64,000 nt of DNA, taken from positions 1 through 64,000 of the forward strand of contig NZ_JBHZRJ010000006.1 in assembly GCF_043641555.1 (NCBI RefSeq), given 5' to 3'. The notes under the pieces are model-generated. The model ran no database searches, was not told where the DNA came from, and was given only the letters and a program-made list of their open reading frames with translations. Positions 26,673 to 35,105 of this stretch are shown one piece after another (position 1 is the stretch's first letter; every line of letters starts with the position of its first letter). The translations under genes and the position numbers were made by a program. This DNA comes from Saccharospirillum alexandrii_A. GTDB lineage: Bacteria; Pseudomonadota; Gammaproteobacteria; Pseudomonadales; Natronospirillaceae.

Positions 26673-27896
26673 GTGTTTCACCTGTTTAACCGCCTGGGTG
26701 CCTGCGCTCTGGTCATCGCCGGGTTAAGCCTGCCCGCGCACTCGGAAGAGCTGCTCGACCGCATTATTGCCGTGGCCAACGAAGACGTGGTGACCGCCAA
26801 TGAACTGGTGCAGCGTACCCAGTCGGTACGTGACCAGTACGCCAGCAACCCCGGCGTACTCCCACCGCAGAATGAACTGCGACGGCAAATACTCGACGCG
26901 CTGATACTCGAACGGCTGCAACTGCAACTGGCTGATTCCATCAACCTGCGCATTACCGATTCACAGGTGAACGAGGCCGTTAACCGACTGGCCCGACAGC
27001 GCAATATGTCATTGGAACAGTTCATTGCCGCCTTGCAACGCAACGGTCAGGACTTCCCGACCGTGCGTGAACAGGTGCGTCAGGAGCTGACCATTGGTGA
27101 GGTACGCCGCCAGTATGTCGGCCGCACCGTTCGGGTCACCGAAGGCGAGGTCGAGCGTTACCTGAATACACTGGCAGGCCAATCGATGGCCGAAGCCCAG
27201 TTTGAACTGGCTTATCGTCGTTTCACCCCCGAAGAAGCCGACGCCGCACGCACACTGCGCGACGAACTTAACCAGGGCGGGCGCCTGAACGATGACCCTG
27301 AAGCCCGCAACCTGGGGCTGCGCAAGGTCGATGAATTGCCCAGCGTGTTTCGCACCGTTGTTCCGGTTATGGAGCTGGATGAAGCCGTCCTGGTTGAACG
27401 CGACGACGCCCTACACCTGGCGCAACTGATCAGTAAAAATGAACGCCGCGCCGTTCAGGTAGAGCAGTATCGGGTTCGCCATATCCTGATTCGGCCCAAC
27501 GTGGTGCTGAATGAAGAACAAGCCCAAACCCTGCTGACCGATTTGCGCGAACGCATTGAAGGCGGTGAAGACATGGCCAGCCTGGCCAACCAGTTCACCG
27601 ACGACCTGGGCAGCAAGGGCGAAGGCGGTGACCTCGGCTGGCGCCAGGCCGAAGATTTTGTGCGCGCCTTTGCCAGCCAGGTACGCTCGATGCCGACTGG
27701 CGAAGTCAGCCCCGTGTTTCAATCCGAATTCGGGTTTCACATTCTTCGGGTTGAAGACCAGCGCACCCAGGACATTGGCCTCGACGTACTGCGCCAGCAA
27801 GTACGTGAAACCCTGTCCGAGCGCAAATACCAGGAAGCCCTGGAGCGCTGGCTGGTAGAACTAAGAGCTCAAAGCTTTGTAGAGGTTCGGCTTTGA
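26673..27896 (+). CDS. surA: SurA, periplasmic chaperone/peptidyl-prolyl isomerase
   Basis: Periplasmic chaperone of 407 aa that escorts barrel proteins, including LptD, to the Bam machinery. It has a signal peptide (ALVIAGLSLPAHS), the SurA N-domain (LLDRIIAVANEDVVTANELVQR) and two parvulin regions. The second (YRVRHILIRPNVVLNEEQAQ to GEVSPVFQSEFGFHILRVE) is intact. The first (about residues 170-255) lacks the usual HILI motif and looks degenerate, as its counterpart is also inactive in E. coli SurA. GTG start with GGGAG upstream. The end overlaps pdxA by 4 bp. Confidence 0.95.
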   Translation: MFHLFNRLGACALVIAGLSLPAHSEELLDRIIAVANEDVVTANELVQRTQSVRDQYASNPGVLPPQNELRRQILDALILERLQLQLADSINLRITDSQVNEAVNRLARQRNMSLEQFIAALQRNGQDFPTVREQVRQELTIGEVRRQYVGRTVRVTEGEVERYLNTLAGQSMAEAQFELAYRRFTPEEADAARTLRDELNQGGRLNDDPEARNLGLRKVDELPSVFRTVVPVMELDEAVLVERDDALHLAQLISKNERRAVQVEQYRVRHILIRPNVVLNEEQAQTLLTDLRERIEGGEDMASLANQFTDDLGSKGEGGDLGWRQAEDFVRAFASQVRSMPTGEVSPVFQSEFGFHILRVEDQRTQDIGLDVLRQQVRETLSERKYQEALERWLVELRAQSFVEVRL

Positions 27897-28888
27897 CACT
27901 GCCCCTGGCCATTACACCCGGTGAACCGGCTGGCATCGGCCCCGACCTGGTGCTGAAGCAGGCACTGAACCGTCACGACGGCCCCTGGTTTGCCATTGCT
28001 GACCCCGGGTTGCTGGCATCACGCGCCACCATACTGGGGCTCGACATTACCCTGCAGGAAATTCACTCGCCCGATGAGCTAACCAGCCACACGCCCGGCA
28101 CGCTTCCGGTGCTGCCGGTTCGGCTGCGGGCGCCGTGCGAACCCGGCGTACTCAACCCGGCCAATGCTGCGTATGTGCTGGAGACACTGGATGTCGCTAT
28201 AAACCTCGCTCTGGCCAACCGGGTCGCGCTGGTCACCGGCCCGGTGCACAAGGGCGTGATCAACGAGGCCGGCATCCCCTTCACCGGCCATACCGAATAC
28301 CTCGAAACCAAAGCCGGGGTCGACCAAGTGGTGATGATGCTTGCCACCGAAGGTTTGCGCGTTGCCCTGGTGACCACTCACCTGCCGCTGAGCGCCGTGC
28401 CCAAGGCCATTACCGGCGACAAACTCAAACGCGTCACCGCCGTCTTGCACGCATCCCTGATTCAGGATTTTGGCTGCCCGGCACCGCATATTCTGGTCAC
28501 CGGCCTGAACCCCCATGCCGGTGAAGGCGGCCACCTGGGCCGCGAAGAAATCGAAATTATTGAACCGGCACTGGATGAATTGCGCACGCTGGGCTGGAGC
28601 CTGGAAGGCCCGCTGCCAGCCGATACGCTGTTTCAACCACACTATCTCAACCGCGCCGACGCCGTGCTCGCCATGTACCACGATCAGGGCCTGCCGGTAT
28701 TGAAATACAAGGGTTTCGGCGCCGCCGTCAACATCACCCTCGGCCTGCCGTTTATTCGCACCTCGGTCGACCATGGCACCGCGCTCGACCTGGCCGGCAC
28801 CGGCCGTGCCAGCGATGGCTCCCTTGCCGTCGCCCTCACTACCGCCTTCACCATGGCCAACCACCGGAGCCAGCATTCGCATGCATAA
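27893..28888 (+). CDS. pdxA: 4-hydroxythreonine-4-phosphate dehydrogenase
   Basis: NAD-dependent enzyme of pyridoxal 5'-phosphate synthesis, 331 aa. It starts LPLAITPGEPAGIGPDLVLKQA; the metal-binding histidines are in FTGHTEYLE, LNPHAGEGGHLGREE and YHDQGLPVLKY. The start is TTG, overlapping the surA stop codon (TTGA), with AGAGG upstream, so translation is coupled to surA. The end overlaps rsmA by 8 bp. Order and overlaps match the conserved enterobacterial cluster. Confidence 0.96.
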   Translation: MTLPLAITPGEPAGIGPDLVLKQALNRHDGPWFAIADPGLLASRATILGLDITLQEIHSPDELTSHTPGTLPVLPVRLRAPCEPGVLNPANAAYVLETLDVAINLALANRVALVTGPVHKGVINEAGIPFTGHTEYLETKAGVDQVVMMLATEGLRVALVTTHLPLSAVPKAITGDKLKRVTAVLHASLIQDFGCPAPHILVTGLNPHAGEGGHLGREEIEIIEPALDELRTLGWSLEGPLPADTLFQPHYLNRADAVLAMYHDQGLPVLKYKGFGAAVNITLGLPFIRTSVDHGTALDLAGTGRASDGSLAVALTTAFTMANHRSQHSHA

Positions 28889-29672
28889 AGCGCGCAAACG
28901 ATTTGGACAGAACTTCCTGCACGACGCCGGCATCATCGACCGCATTGTCAAAAGCATTGCGCCCAAACCCGGCCAGCACGTCATCGAGATCGGCCCCGGT
29001 CAGGGGGCCCTAACCGAGCCCCTGCTCGACGCCACCGGTGGCGAACTGGATGTAGTGGAACTCGACCGCGACCTGATCCCGATTCTGCGCACCCGGTTCT
29101 TCCGGGCTGAAAAGCTGCGCATCCACGAAGCCGACGCCCTGAGTTTCGATTTCAGTAGCCTGGTAGAAGACGAGCGCCCAATGCGGCTGGTCGGCAACCT
29201 GCCCTATAACATCTCGACACCCCTGATGTTTCATCTGCTCAACTACGCCGATAAAATCCACGACATGCACTTCATGTTGCAAAAAGAAGTGGTGCAACGA
29301 CTGTGCGCCGCGCCGGGCGACAACGCCTATGGCCGTTTGGGCATCATGATGCAGTACCACTGCGAAGCGCGGTATTTGTTCACCGTACCACCCGGTGCCT
29401 TTACTCCGGCGCCCAAAGTCGAATCGGCCATCGTTCGCCTGAACCCGCGCAAAACGCTGCCGTTTGTGGCCAAAGACCCGAAAAAATTCGAAATCGTTGT
29501 GCGTACGGCTTTCGGCCAGCGCCGCAAAACCCTGCGCAACAACCTGAAAACCCTGATCAGCGATGCCCAGCTCGAAGCCATCGGCATCAACCCGGGCGCG
29601 CGGGCTGAAACCCTGGGCATCGAGCAGTTTGTTAACATTGCCAATGCACTGAGCGACGCGGAGGGTTCATGA
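28881..29672 (+). CDS. rsmA: 16S rRNA dimethyladenosine transferase RsmA (KsgA)
   Basis: Methyltransferase of 263 aa that dimethylates two adjacent adenines (A1518, A1519) in helix 45 of 16S rRNA during 30S maturation. The start MHKARKRFGQNFLHD is the family N-terminus; the SAM-binding motif is VIEIGPGQGALTEPLL and the catalytic motif is NLPYNIS. ATG at 28881 lies within the end of pdxA. In E. coli apaG follows; here apaH follows directly with a 4-bp overlap. Confidence 0.97.
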   Translation: MHKARKRFGQNFLHDAGIIDRIVKSIAPKPGQHVIEIGPGQGALTEPLLDATGGELDVVELDRDLIPILRTRFFRAEKLRIHEADALSFDFSSLVEDERPMRLVGNLPYNISTPLMFHLLNYADKIHDMHFMLQKEVVQRLCAAPGDNAYGRLGIMMQYHCEARYLFTVPPGAFTPAPKVESAIVRLNPRKTLPFVAKDPKKFEIVVRTAFGQRRKTLRNNLKTLISDAQLEAIGINPGARAETLGIEQFVNIANALSDAEGS

Positions 29673-30499
29673 CGCTGTACGCCGTTGGGGACCTGCAAGG
29701 CTCCCGCGAACCGCTCGAACTGCTGCTCGAGGCCGTTAAATTCGACCCGTCAGCAGACCAGCTCTGGCTCGCCGGAGACCTGGTCAACCGGGGTAAAGAC
29801 TCACTCGGCTGCCTGCGCCTGGTCAAAGGGCTCGGCGCTGCGGCCCAAACCGTACTTGGCAACCACGACCTGCATCTGCTGGCACTCGCCCACAGCGACA
29901 AACCGCGTAAAAGCAACCCGGACCTCGATGCCATTCTCAACGCCGAAAATGCCGACACGCTGCTTGGCTGGCTGCGCCAACAACCCCTGTTGCTGCAAGA
30001 CACGACGCGCAAACTGCTGATGACCCACGCTGGCATTCCGCCAAACTGGAGCGATCAGCAAGCCATCGACCGCGCTCGCGAACTGGAAACCGTGCTGGCC
30101 GACGATAACCAGTTCAACACCTTCATTCAGGGCATGTACGGCAATGAGCCCAACGTCTGGAGCGACGATCTGACCGGTCTGGACCGCTGGCGCTACATCA
30201 CCAACGCCTACACCAGAATGCGCTTCTGCGGCCCGGGCGGCGAACTGGAATTCGACAACAAAGAAGGCGCAGACACCCCACCCAAAGGCATGAAACCCTG
30301 GTTCGAATGGCCCGCCCAACGCCAGCACACCTTATTGTTCGGCCACTGGGCCGCGCTGATGGGCAAAACCGGCAACGACGACATCATTGCCCTCGATACC
30401 GGCTACGTTTGGGATAATTACCTAACCCTAATGAACATGGACAGCGGCGAACGCTACCAGTGTGATACCACCGGCATCGTGTTCAGAAACGAAGGCTAA
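29669..30499 (+). CDS. apaH: Symmetrical bis(5'-nucleosyl)-tetraphosphatase
   Basis: Hydrolase of 276 aa that cleaves Ap4A to two ADP and also removes Np4 caps from RNA. It has the metallophosphatase motifs YAVGDLQGS (GDxxG, with Gln in place of the usual His), WLAGDLVNRG, LGNHDLH and LMTHAGIPP, and the ApaH-specific LFGHWAALMG. ATG overlaps the rsmA stop by 4 bp. Last gene of the lptD-surA-pdxA-rsmA-apaH operon; apaG is absent between rsmA and apaH. Confidence 0.95.
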   Translation: MTLYAVGDLQGSREPLELLLEAVKFDPSADQLWLAGDLVNRGKDSLGCLRLVKGLGAAAQTVLGNHDLHLLALAHSDKPRKSNPDLDAILNAENADTLLGWLRQQPLLLQDTTRKLLMTHAGIPPNWSDQQAIDRARELETVLADDNQFNTFIQGMYGNEPNVWSDDLTGLDRWRYITNAYTRMRFCGPGGELEFDNKEGADTPPKGMKPWFEWPAQRQHTLLFGHWAALMGKTGNDDIIALDTGYVWDNYLTLMNMDSGERYQCDTTGIVFRNEG

Positions 30500-30531
30500 A
30501 AAACTCAACAACCACCAAGCCGGAAAACCTC

Positions 30532-31866
30532 ATGACCACCAACAATGCCCCGGCCGGCTACCTTTCCGGGCCTGTCTCCACCCACATTCATCGCATGACG
30601 GTCTCCGGTGGGCTTGGCTTGCTGGCGTTGTTCGCTGTCGATTTTGTCGACCTGTTCTTCATTTCCCTGCTCGGCGAGCGCGAGCTGGCGGCCGCCGTGG
30701 GCTTTGCGGCGTCGATCTTGTTCTTTTGCCAATCGCTGAGTATTGGTCTGACCATCGCGGTCGGTGCCACCGTCTCCCGGGCTTTGGGTGCCAGCCAGGT
30801 AGACCGGGCGCGTGAACTGATCGCCAGTAGCTTCGTTTTGATCCTGATCATTACTACCCTGGTGGCCGGCTCCGTCTGGCTGTGGCGAGAGTCGATACTG
30901 GCGTTACTGGGTGCCCAGGGTTATACGCTGGAACAGGCCTCCAACTACCTTGCCATCATTCTTCCTACCTTTGTGCCGGTCTCCATTGGTATGGCGGCTG
31001 GCGGTGTGATGCGAGCCAGAGGCGACGCCAGGGGCGCGCTCTGGGTTACCCTGAGCGGTGCCATCGTTAATGCCATACTCGACCCGATTCTGATTTTCGG
31101 CCTAAACCTCGACCTGACCGGGGCGGCCATTGCAAGCGCCGCCGCCCGGCTAACCATCTTCGGCTATGGTCTGTTCAAGCTGCACCAGTACGGAATGCTA
31201 TCCTGGCCCGGCGCAAGATCAGTACCGCGCGACTTCCCGACCATCAGCAGCATTGCTGTGCCTTCCGTACTCACGAACCTGGCTACGCCGATCGGCCTGG
31301 CCTTTGTAACAGCCGCCATGGCGCAGTTCGGTGATGCGGCTGTGGCTGGCTTCGCCATCATCACCCGCTTGCAGCAGGTAGCCTTTGTTGCGTTGTTTGC
31401 GTTATCTGGCGTGGTGGGGCCCATTGCAGGGCAGAACTGGGGTGCTGCCGCTTACGATAGAGTTACCGATGTGCTCACTGAATCCACCCGCTTTGTGTTG
31501 CGCTACTGCCTGGTGGTCTGCCTTGCCCTGGCAGCGTTAACGCAGCCGATTATCTGGTTGTTCCAGGCCTCAAGCCAGGCCGCAGAACTGATTCGCTGGT
31601 TTACGTTGGGGTTGAGTGCGGTGTTCGTCTTCAACGGCATCACCTTTGTAACCAACGCCCTGTTCAACAACCTGGGCGCCCCCAAAACCTCAACCCTGTT
31701 TAATGTACTCAAGGCCACAGTGTTTACTATTCCCTTCGTGTGGCTGGGCGCTCACTGGTTCGGTGCACCAGGCGTGCTGATTGGCCAGGGTGTGGGCAGT
31801 GCGATGATAGGGCTGGCAGGTTTGTATTGGTGTCGGCGCTGGGTAGACCGATTGCGTCAGGAATGA
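30532..31866 (+). CDS. MATE-family efflux transporter
   Basis: Inner-membrane multidrug/toxin antiporter of 444 aa with about twelve TM helices in two homologous bundles. Family features are GLLALFAVDFVDLFFISLLGERELAAAVGFAASILFF in helix 1-2, the TIAVGATVSRALGA loop, GGVMRARGDARGALWVT between bundles, and a repeat of the pattern in the C-half (LSGVVGPIAGQNWGA). Transport is probably driven by Na+ or H+; the substrate is not predictable. It is 32 bp downstream of apaH on the same strand and could be read through from that operon. Confidence 0.92.
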   Translation: MTTNNAPAGYLSGPVSTHIHRMTVSGGLGLLALFAVDFVDLFFISLLGERELAAAVGFAASILFFCQSLSIGLTIAVGATVSRALGASQVDRARELIASSFVLILIITTLVAGSVWLWRESILALLGAQGYTLEQASNYLAIILPTFVPVSIGMAAGGVMRARGDARGALWVTLSGAIVNAILDPILIFGLNLDLTGAAIASAAARLTIFGYGLFKLHQYGMLSWPGARSVPRDFPTISSIAVPSVLTNLATPIGLAFVTAAMAQFGDAAVAGFAIITRLQQVAFVALFALSGVVGPIAGQNWGAAAYDRVTDVLTESTRFVLRYCLVVCLALAALTQPIIWLFQASSQAAELIRWFTLGLSAVFVFNGITFVTNALFNNLGAPKTSTLFNVLKATVFTIPFVWLGAHWFGAPGVLIGQGVGSAMIGLAGLYWCRRWVDRLRQE

Positions 31867-31877
31867 TCGGTTGCTGA

Positions 31878-32605
31878 TGTGACAGGAAGCAAGCCACAAG
31901 GGGCCATCGCCGGTGCTACCCCAGTTGACTGGTCCCTTATTGACATAGGTTGCATCTAATTAATGCTCTGTCGACACGTCAACTCCCTGGACATTTCATA
32001 AAAGTGCTCGTCCTGGTTATCGGTCTGGTACCCAAGCTTCTGGTAAAACACAAAGGCGCCTTTGTTTTCTCTGAATGTCGACAAGGTTATCTTACGCCCA
32101 CTTCCCTCGGCCAGGCCCTCCAGTTCTCTCATTACCAGACTGCCTAGCCCCGAACCCCGGTGAGCCTGATACAGCAACAACAACGATAAATGCAGCGATT
32201 GATCCTTTTCAAGGAAACTCACCAAGCCGAAGCGCCGCGAGTTAACATCCGTTAGCCATCGCATGCTATCTATTGGGTATGACGATCGGAAACGCTGCTG
32301 CTGAAACGCTTCATTCCACCCAAATGCCCGGTCAATAAACTCGAACAGGCAATCCCGGTAAAGCTGATAGGCCTCATCAAGTTCACCTGCAGTAAGGGGC
32401 TTCAGGTGTATCTCGTTATGCGATTTCAAACCGAACTCCCATTGGCCTTTGCGCTTGCTGAATACTCCTTTGATGTTTAGTTTGAACGTTGATCAGGAAT
32501 TAGCAAGGCAGGTGGCGCATTTGTGTTTGGTTTGTGCACAAGGGTATTGGTTTGGAGGGCTTTGTGGCTGCGATTAATTCACTGGCTTACGTGCTTCCTG
32601 TCACA
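31878..32605. repeat. 14-bp inverted repeat bracketing the GNAT gene
   Basis: TGTGACAGGAAGCA at 31878-31891 is perfectly repeated in inverse orientation (TGCTTCCTGTCACA) at 32592-32605, with AGCCA also conserved just inside both copies. The 728-bp unit contains only the acetyltransferase gene. A perfect 14-bp match at this distance is unlikely by chance (roughly one in a thousand). It may mark a mobile unit or a past insertion, but no transposase or integron site is present. Confidence 0.5.
31956..32429 (-). CDS. GNAT-family N-acetyltransferase
   Basis: Cytoplasmic acetyl-CoA-dependent transferase of 157 aa. The core motif A is LLLLYQAHRGSGLGSLVMRELEGLAEGSGRKITLSTF, with the RGSGLG pyrophosphate loop, and motif B is NKGAFVFYQKLGYQ. 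The substrate is unknown; the N-terminal part (DEAYQLYRDCLFEFIDRAFGWNEAFQQQRF) resembles small GNATs acting on amines or antibiotics. It is a single gene convergent with the MATE gene and enclosed in a 14-bp inverted repeat, which hints that it arrived as a unit. Confidence 0.85.
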   Translation of the reverse strand: MKSHNEIHLKPLTAGELDEAYQLYRDCLFEFIDRAFGWNEAFQQQRFRSSYPIDSMRWLTDVNSRRFGLVSFLEKDQSLHLSLLLLYQAHRGSGLGSLVMRELEGLAEGSGRKITLSTFRENKGAFVFYQKLGYQTDNQDEHFYEMSRELTCRQSIN

Positions 32606-32790
32606 CTGAGACCTTTCACCTACTGGGCTCGGTAGTGTTAACAGGGTGGGCGGGATGTGTGAGGGAGTTACTGTTGCTTGTTACGGCTGCGCCGCCCCCT
32701 CTCTCTAGCGCTCTACCCCGGCGGTGGAGAGAGGACTGGATAGTGGGGCTACGCCGCTGACTGACTGTTACTTTTTCTCGATAGCGGTTT
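32430..32790. other. Gene-free stretch between GNAT and flgT, with an imperfect long hairpin
   Basis: No credible gene. It contains the right arm of the inverted repeat around the GNAT gene. It also holds an imperfect hairpin in which CCTCTCTC (32698-32705) pairs with GAGAGAGG (32727-32734), with further partial pairing outward. The hairpin lies just downstream of the flgT stop codon and might end flgPT transcription, but it lacks a U-run. Confidence 0.4.
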
Positions 32791-34017
32791 TCACCACGCC
32801 ATAACCAGATCATCCATCTGCAAGTTCAACCGTTCGGTACCAATTGAAAGCTCAGCAATGGCGAAGTGTGGTTGCACCTGTTTTACTTCAGCCACCAAAC
32901 GGGTATCGCTCAGTTGCCAGAAGCTGTCGCCCTGGCGGTCGAAGTTCTGGCTGGTGCGATAAACGCTCAGGAAATCACCCGGGCGCAGGCCACTTGAAGC
33001 ACCGGTGTCTACAAAGATGCGGGTGCCGTTTACCTGGGTAATAGTGGCCATGAATGGCTGGCATTGAATGGTTTGTTGTATGTCACTCATCGCCTGGTCG
33101 AGCAGGGTTCTTACGTGCTGGCCATAGTCAGTGGTGAAGAATTTGCCGGTGGCAAAGCCGACGCGTGCATTGCGCGCTTCATTCCAGTCGCCATGGGTGC
33201 TGTATCGGCTCTGGAAAACCAGAGCGCCTGAGTGGCCGTCGTGTACGAACAGGTCAAACACGAAGTGGCGGGTGCGAGGCGCTTTTTCGATACCGACTCT
33301 GGCCAGCAGGCCATCCCAGCTGCGCTCGCGCGGGGCATCGGGGTTTTCCATGGCCAGGTCACGAATCACGCCGGAGATTACAAATTGCACACCCAGGCTC
33401 TGGGCCGCATCGACGGCGCTGGTCAGAGTCATGCGCGGGGAAAGCTGAGTAGGCGCGGTGCGGGTGTTCGGGTAGAGGGTCATGGTATTGGCGTTCAGGG
33501 CGCGCATGCCGGCTACGCCGTTCAGGCCGTTAACCAGGTAGGCTGGCAAACCCCGGTCTACTGAACCCAAGTGGCCCATGGACGCTTGCTGTGGGTGCTC
33601 CATGGCGAAGCCGGTAACGGCGACCGACTTGCGGTAATGGTTGGCCATAACATTGGCGCACACCTGGTCGGGCGAAACCCGGGCGGTAATGGCAACGGTA
33701 TAGAGGTTACCCTCACGGCCTTCACTCATGATCTGAATGTCACGCACCTGGGCGGCGCTGTTAACGCGCAGGTAATCGACAGTCAGGTTGCCGTCTTCCA
33801 TAACCTGGGTGCTATGCACCTGGGCACTGACCTGCATGGAGGCGCTTTCGATGGCTTTGCGCAGAGCACGAATACGAGCGCTGTTGATGTCATCGTACTC
33901 AACTTCGGCCTGGCCTTCGGCATCAACCAGCACCACGTTACCAGCGGGCATTTGCTCTGCCGATGCGGCCCCGAACACCAGGGCAAACACCAGAATAAAA
34001 CCGATGAAACCTTGCAT
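32791..34017 (-). CDS. flgT: FlgT, flagellar H-ring protein
   Basis: Periplasmic protein of 408 aa that in Vibrio forms the H ring around the LP ring and is needed for assembly of the sodium-motor T ring. Signal peptide is FIGFILVFALVFGAASA. Domains in order: an N-domain (VLVDAEGQAEVEYDDINSARIRALRKAIESASMQV), a middle domain (KSVAVTGFAME to VISGVIRDLAMENPD), and a C-domain with a barrel (TRIFVDTGASSGLRPGDFLSVYRTS). The ATG at 34017 follows AAGGAG; a start at 34068 is not supported. It is second in the flgP-flgT operon. FlgO, usually encoded beside FlgP in Vibrio, is not in this window. Confidence 0.85.
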   Translation of the reverse strand: MQGFIGFILVFALVFGAASAEQMPAGNVVLVDAEGQAEVEYDDINSARIRALRKAIESASMQVSAQVHSTQVMEDGNLTVDYLRVNSAAQVRDIQIMSEGREGNLYTVAITARVSPDQVCANVMANHYRKSVAVTGFAMEHPQQASMGHLGSVDRGLPAYLVNGLNGVAGMRALNANTMTLYPNTRTAPTQLSPRMTLTSAVDAAQSLGVQFVISGVIRDLAMENPDAPRERSWDGLLARVGIEKAPRTRHFVFDLFVHDGHSGALVFQSRYSTHGDWNEARNARVGFATGKFFTTDYGQHVRTLLDQAMSDIQQTIQCQPFMATITQVNGTRIFVDTGASSGLRPGDFLSVYRTSQNFDRQGDSFWQLSDTRLVAEVKQVQPHFAIAELSIGTERLNLQMDDLVMAW

Positions 34018-34106
34018 CTCTATGCTCCTTCGCGACGGTTCATCCGTTTCCCGGTGGGCACGGTTCATCGCGATGTGTTATTCGATGTGTGACTTAGCCG
34101 CTTACA

Positions 34107-34715
34107 TTACTCAATGAAGTACAAGCCAGAACCGGTGGTATCGATGCCCTGCTGGCGCAACTGGGAGCGCGTCATCGAATCTACGTCGTACACCACATCG
34201 GACGCGCAGCGGCTGTTTTGCCGGCCGGCGGGCTGGTTGGCCAGGCAATTGCGGAAGCCTTCATCGATCACCATTTCCACCATGGTTTCGTAGCTGCCAT
34301 CGGCCATCATGTCCTGATACACCACTTTGGCGCCCAGAATGTGGGTGTCGACAAAAGCTTTGAACCGGTCGTTCTCGACCACCAGGTTTTCAACGGTCGA
34401 GCTGCCGACAATCTGCGTGCCATACACCCGCTCGGCGAGCGTACGGTAGGCGTCAAGCTTGGAAGCGCGCATGGCGATCAGTCGTTTCTGAACTTCCGAG
34501 AGCCCCTGGGAATTGGGGTTGATAGCGCCATACCCGGTCGAACGCAGCACCATGGGCTCCATAGGCGGGAGCTTTTCGTTAATGGCCCGAACCTCAGCCA
34601 CAATGGCCTCGACTTCATCGTCGTCGTTACCGAAGGGCCACATCGAGCAGCCACTCATTACCAGCGCTGCGCCCAACACCACCACACTGGAACGCCACTT
34701 GAACAGGGTTTTCAT
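34107..34715 (-). CDS. flgP: FlgP, outer-membrane lipoprotein of the flagellar basal disk (LPP20 family)
   Basis: Lipoprotein of 202 aa with lipobox VMSGC (signal peptide SSVVVLGAALVMSG). The body has the LPP20 domain (VLRSTGYGAINPNSQGLSEVQKRLIAMRASKLDAYRTLAERVYGTQI) seen in Vibrio and Campylobacter FlgP. FlgP forms an outer-membrane-linked disk around the flagellar rod and supports high-torque motility. The gene is followed by flgT on the same strand and preceded by a consensus-like sigma28 promoter at 34758-34784, which supports the flagellar assignment. Confidence 0.85.
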   Translation of the reverse strand: MKTLFKWRSSVVVLGAALVMSGCSMWPFGNDDDEVEAIVAEVRAINEKLPPMEPMVLRSTGYGAINPNSQGLSEVQKRLIAMRASKLDAYRTLAERVYGTQIVGSSTVENLVVENDRFKAFVDTHILGAKVVYQDMMADGSYETMVEMVIDEGFRNCLANQPAGRQNSRCASDVVYDVDSMTRSQLRQQGIDTTGSGLYFIE

Positions 34716-34757
34716 AAAGGTCTCCGCCTACCGATACAACACATGGGATTTCCCGTT

Positions 34758-34784
34758 TTATCGGCATGAAGCGAGAAGACATTA
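34758..34784 (-). promoter_or_regulatory. Sigma28 (FliA)-type promoter of flgP-flgT
   Basis: On the minus strand, TAATGTCT, 11 nt, then GCCGATAA. The -10 element matches the flagellar sigma28 consensus GCCGATAA at 8 of 8 positions, the -35 element matches TAAAGTTT at 6 of 8, and the 11-nt spacer is ideal. The -10 ends 42 nt before the flgP start codon. Confidence 0.8.
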
Positions 34785-34905
34785 GCCCTAACTGAACCAA
34801 GGGTGGAAGTCGCCAATATTCCGCCAACCCGACCAGATAGTCAGGTTTCTACAGGGGCAAAACGTCAGAAAAGCGGTCAAAAATCAAACAAATAGCATCT
34901 TTTTG

Positions 34906-34921
34906 TGTGAATTGCTTCACA
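34906..34921. promoter_or_regulatory. CRP/Vfr-type binding site
   Basis: TGTGA-ATTGCT-TCACA matches the CRP consensus TGTGA-N6-TCACA at all ten defined positions, and the flanks are also largely symmetrical (TTTTG and CAAAA). On the plus strand a -10-like TATATT at 34940-34945 would put the site centre near -39, compatible with class II activation of the TraF-like gene. It could also influence flgP, about 190 bp away on the other side. Confidence 0.6.
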
Positions 34922-35105
34922 AAAGCCGGGTTTTGACCCTATATTTAACCGGTGAGGGCAACAGCATGCGTATTGTGCGCTGCCGGATGTGCTGATCCAG
35001 CACTATTGTTTTCGTGCCTTCACCAGGCCCGTCGCCGTTGAGCGGCATTGGATCCGAATACGCCCTTAATGGCTTTACACTGTTCAACCGCGAAAAGGTC
35101 ACTCT

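Noticed and set aside
31878..32605. Integron cassette carrying the GNAT gene
   Set aside because: No attC-like core sites (GTTRRRY and RYYYAAC) and no integrase; only the simple inverted repeat is seen.
34810..34830. Possible sigma54 promoter before flgP (TGGCGGA-N4-TGGC on the minus strand)
   Set aside because: The -12 element lacks the required GC (TGGC instead of TTGC), and a far better sigma28 promoter is present closer to the gene.
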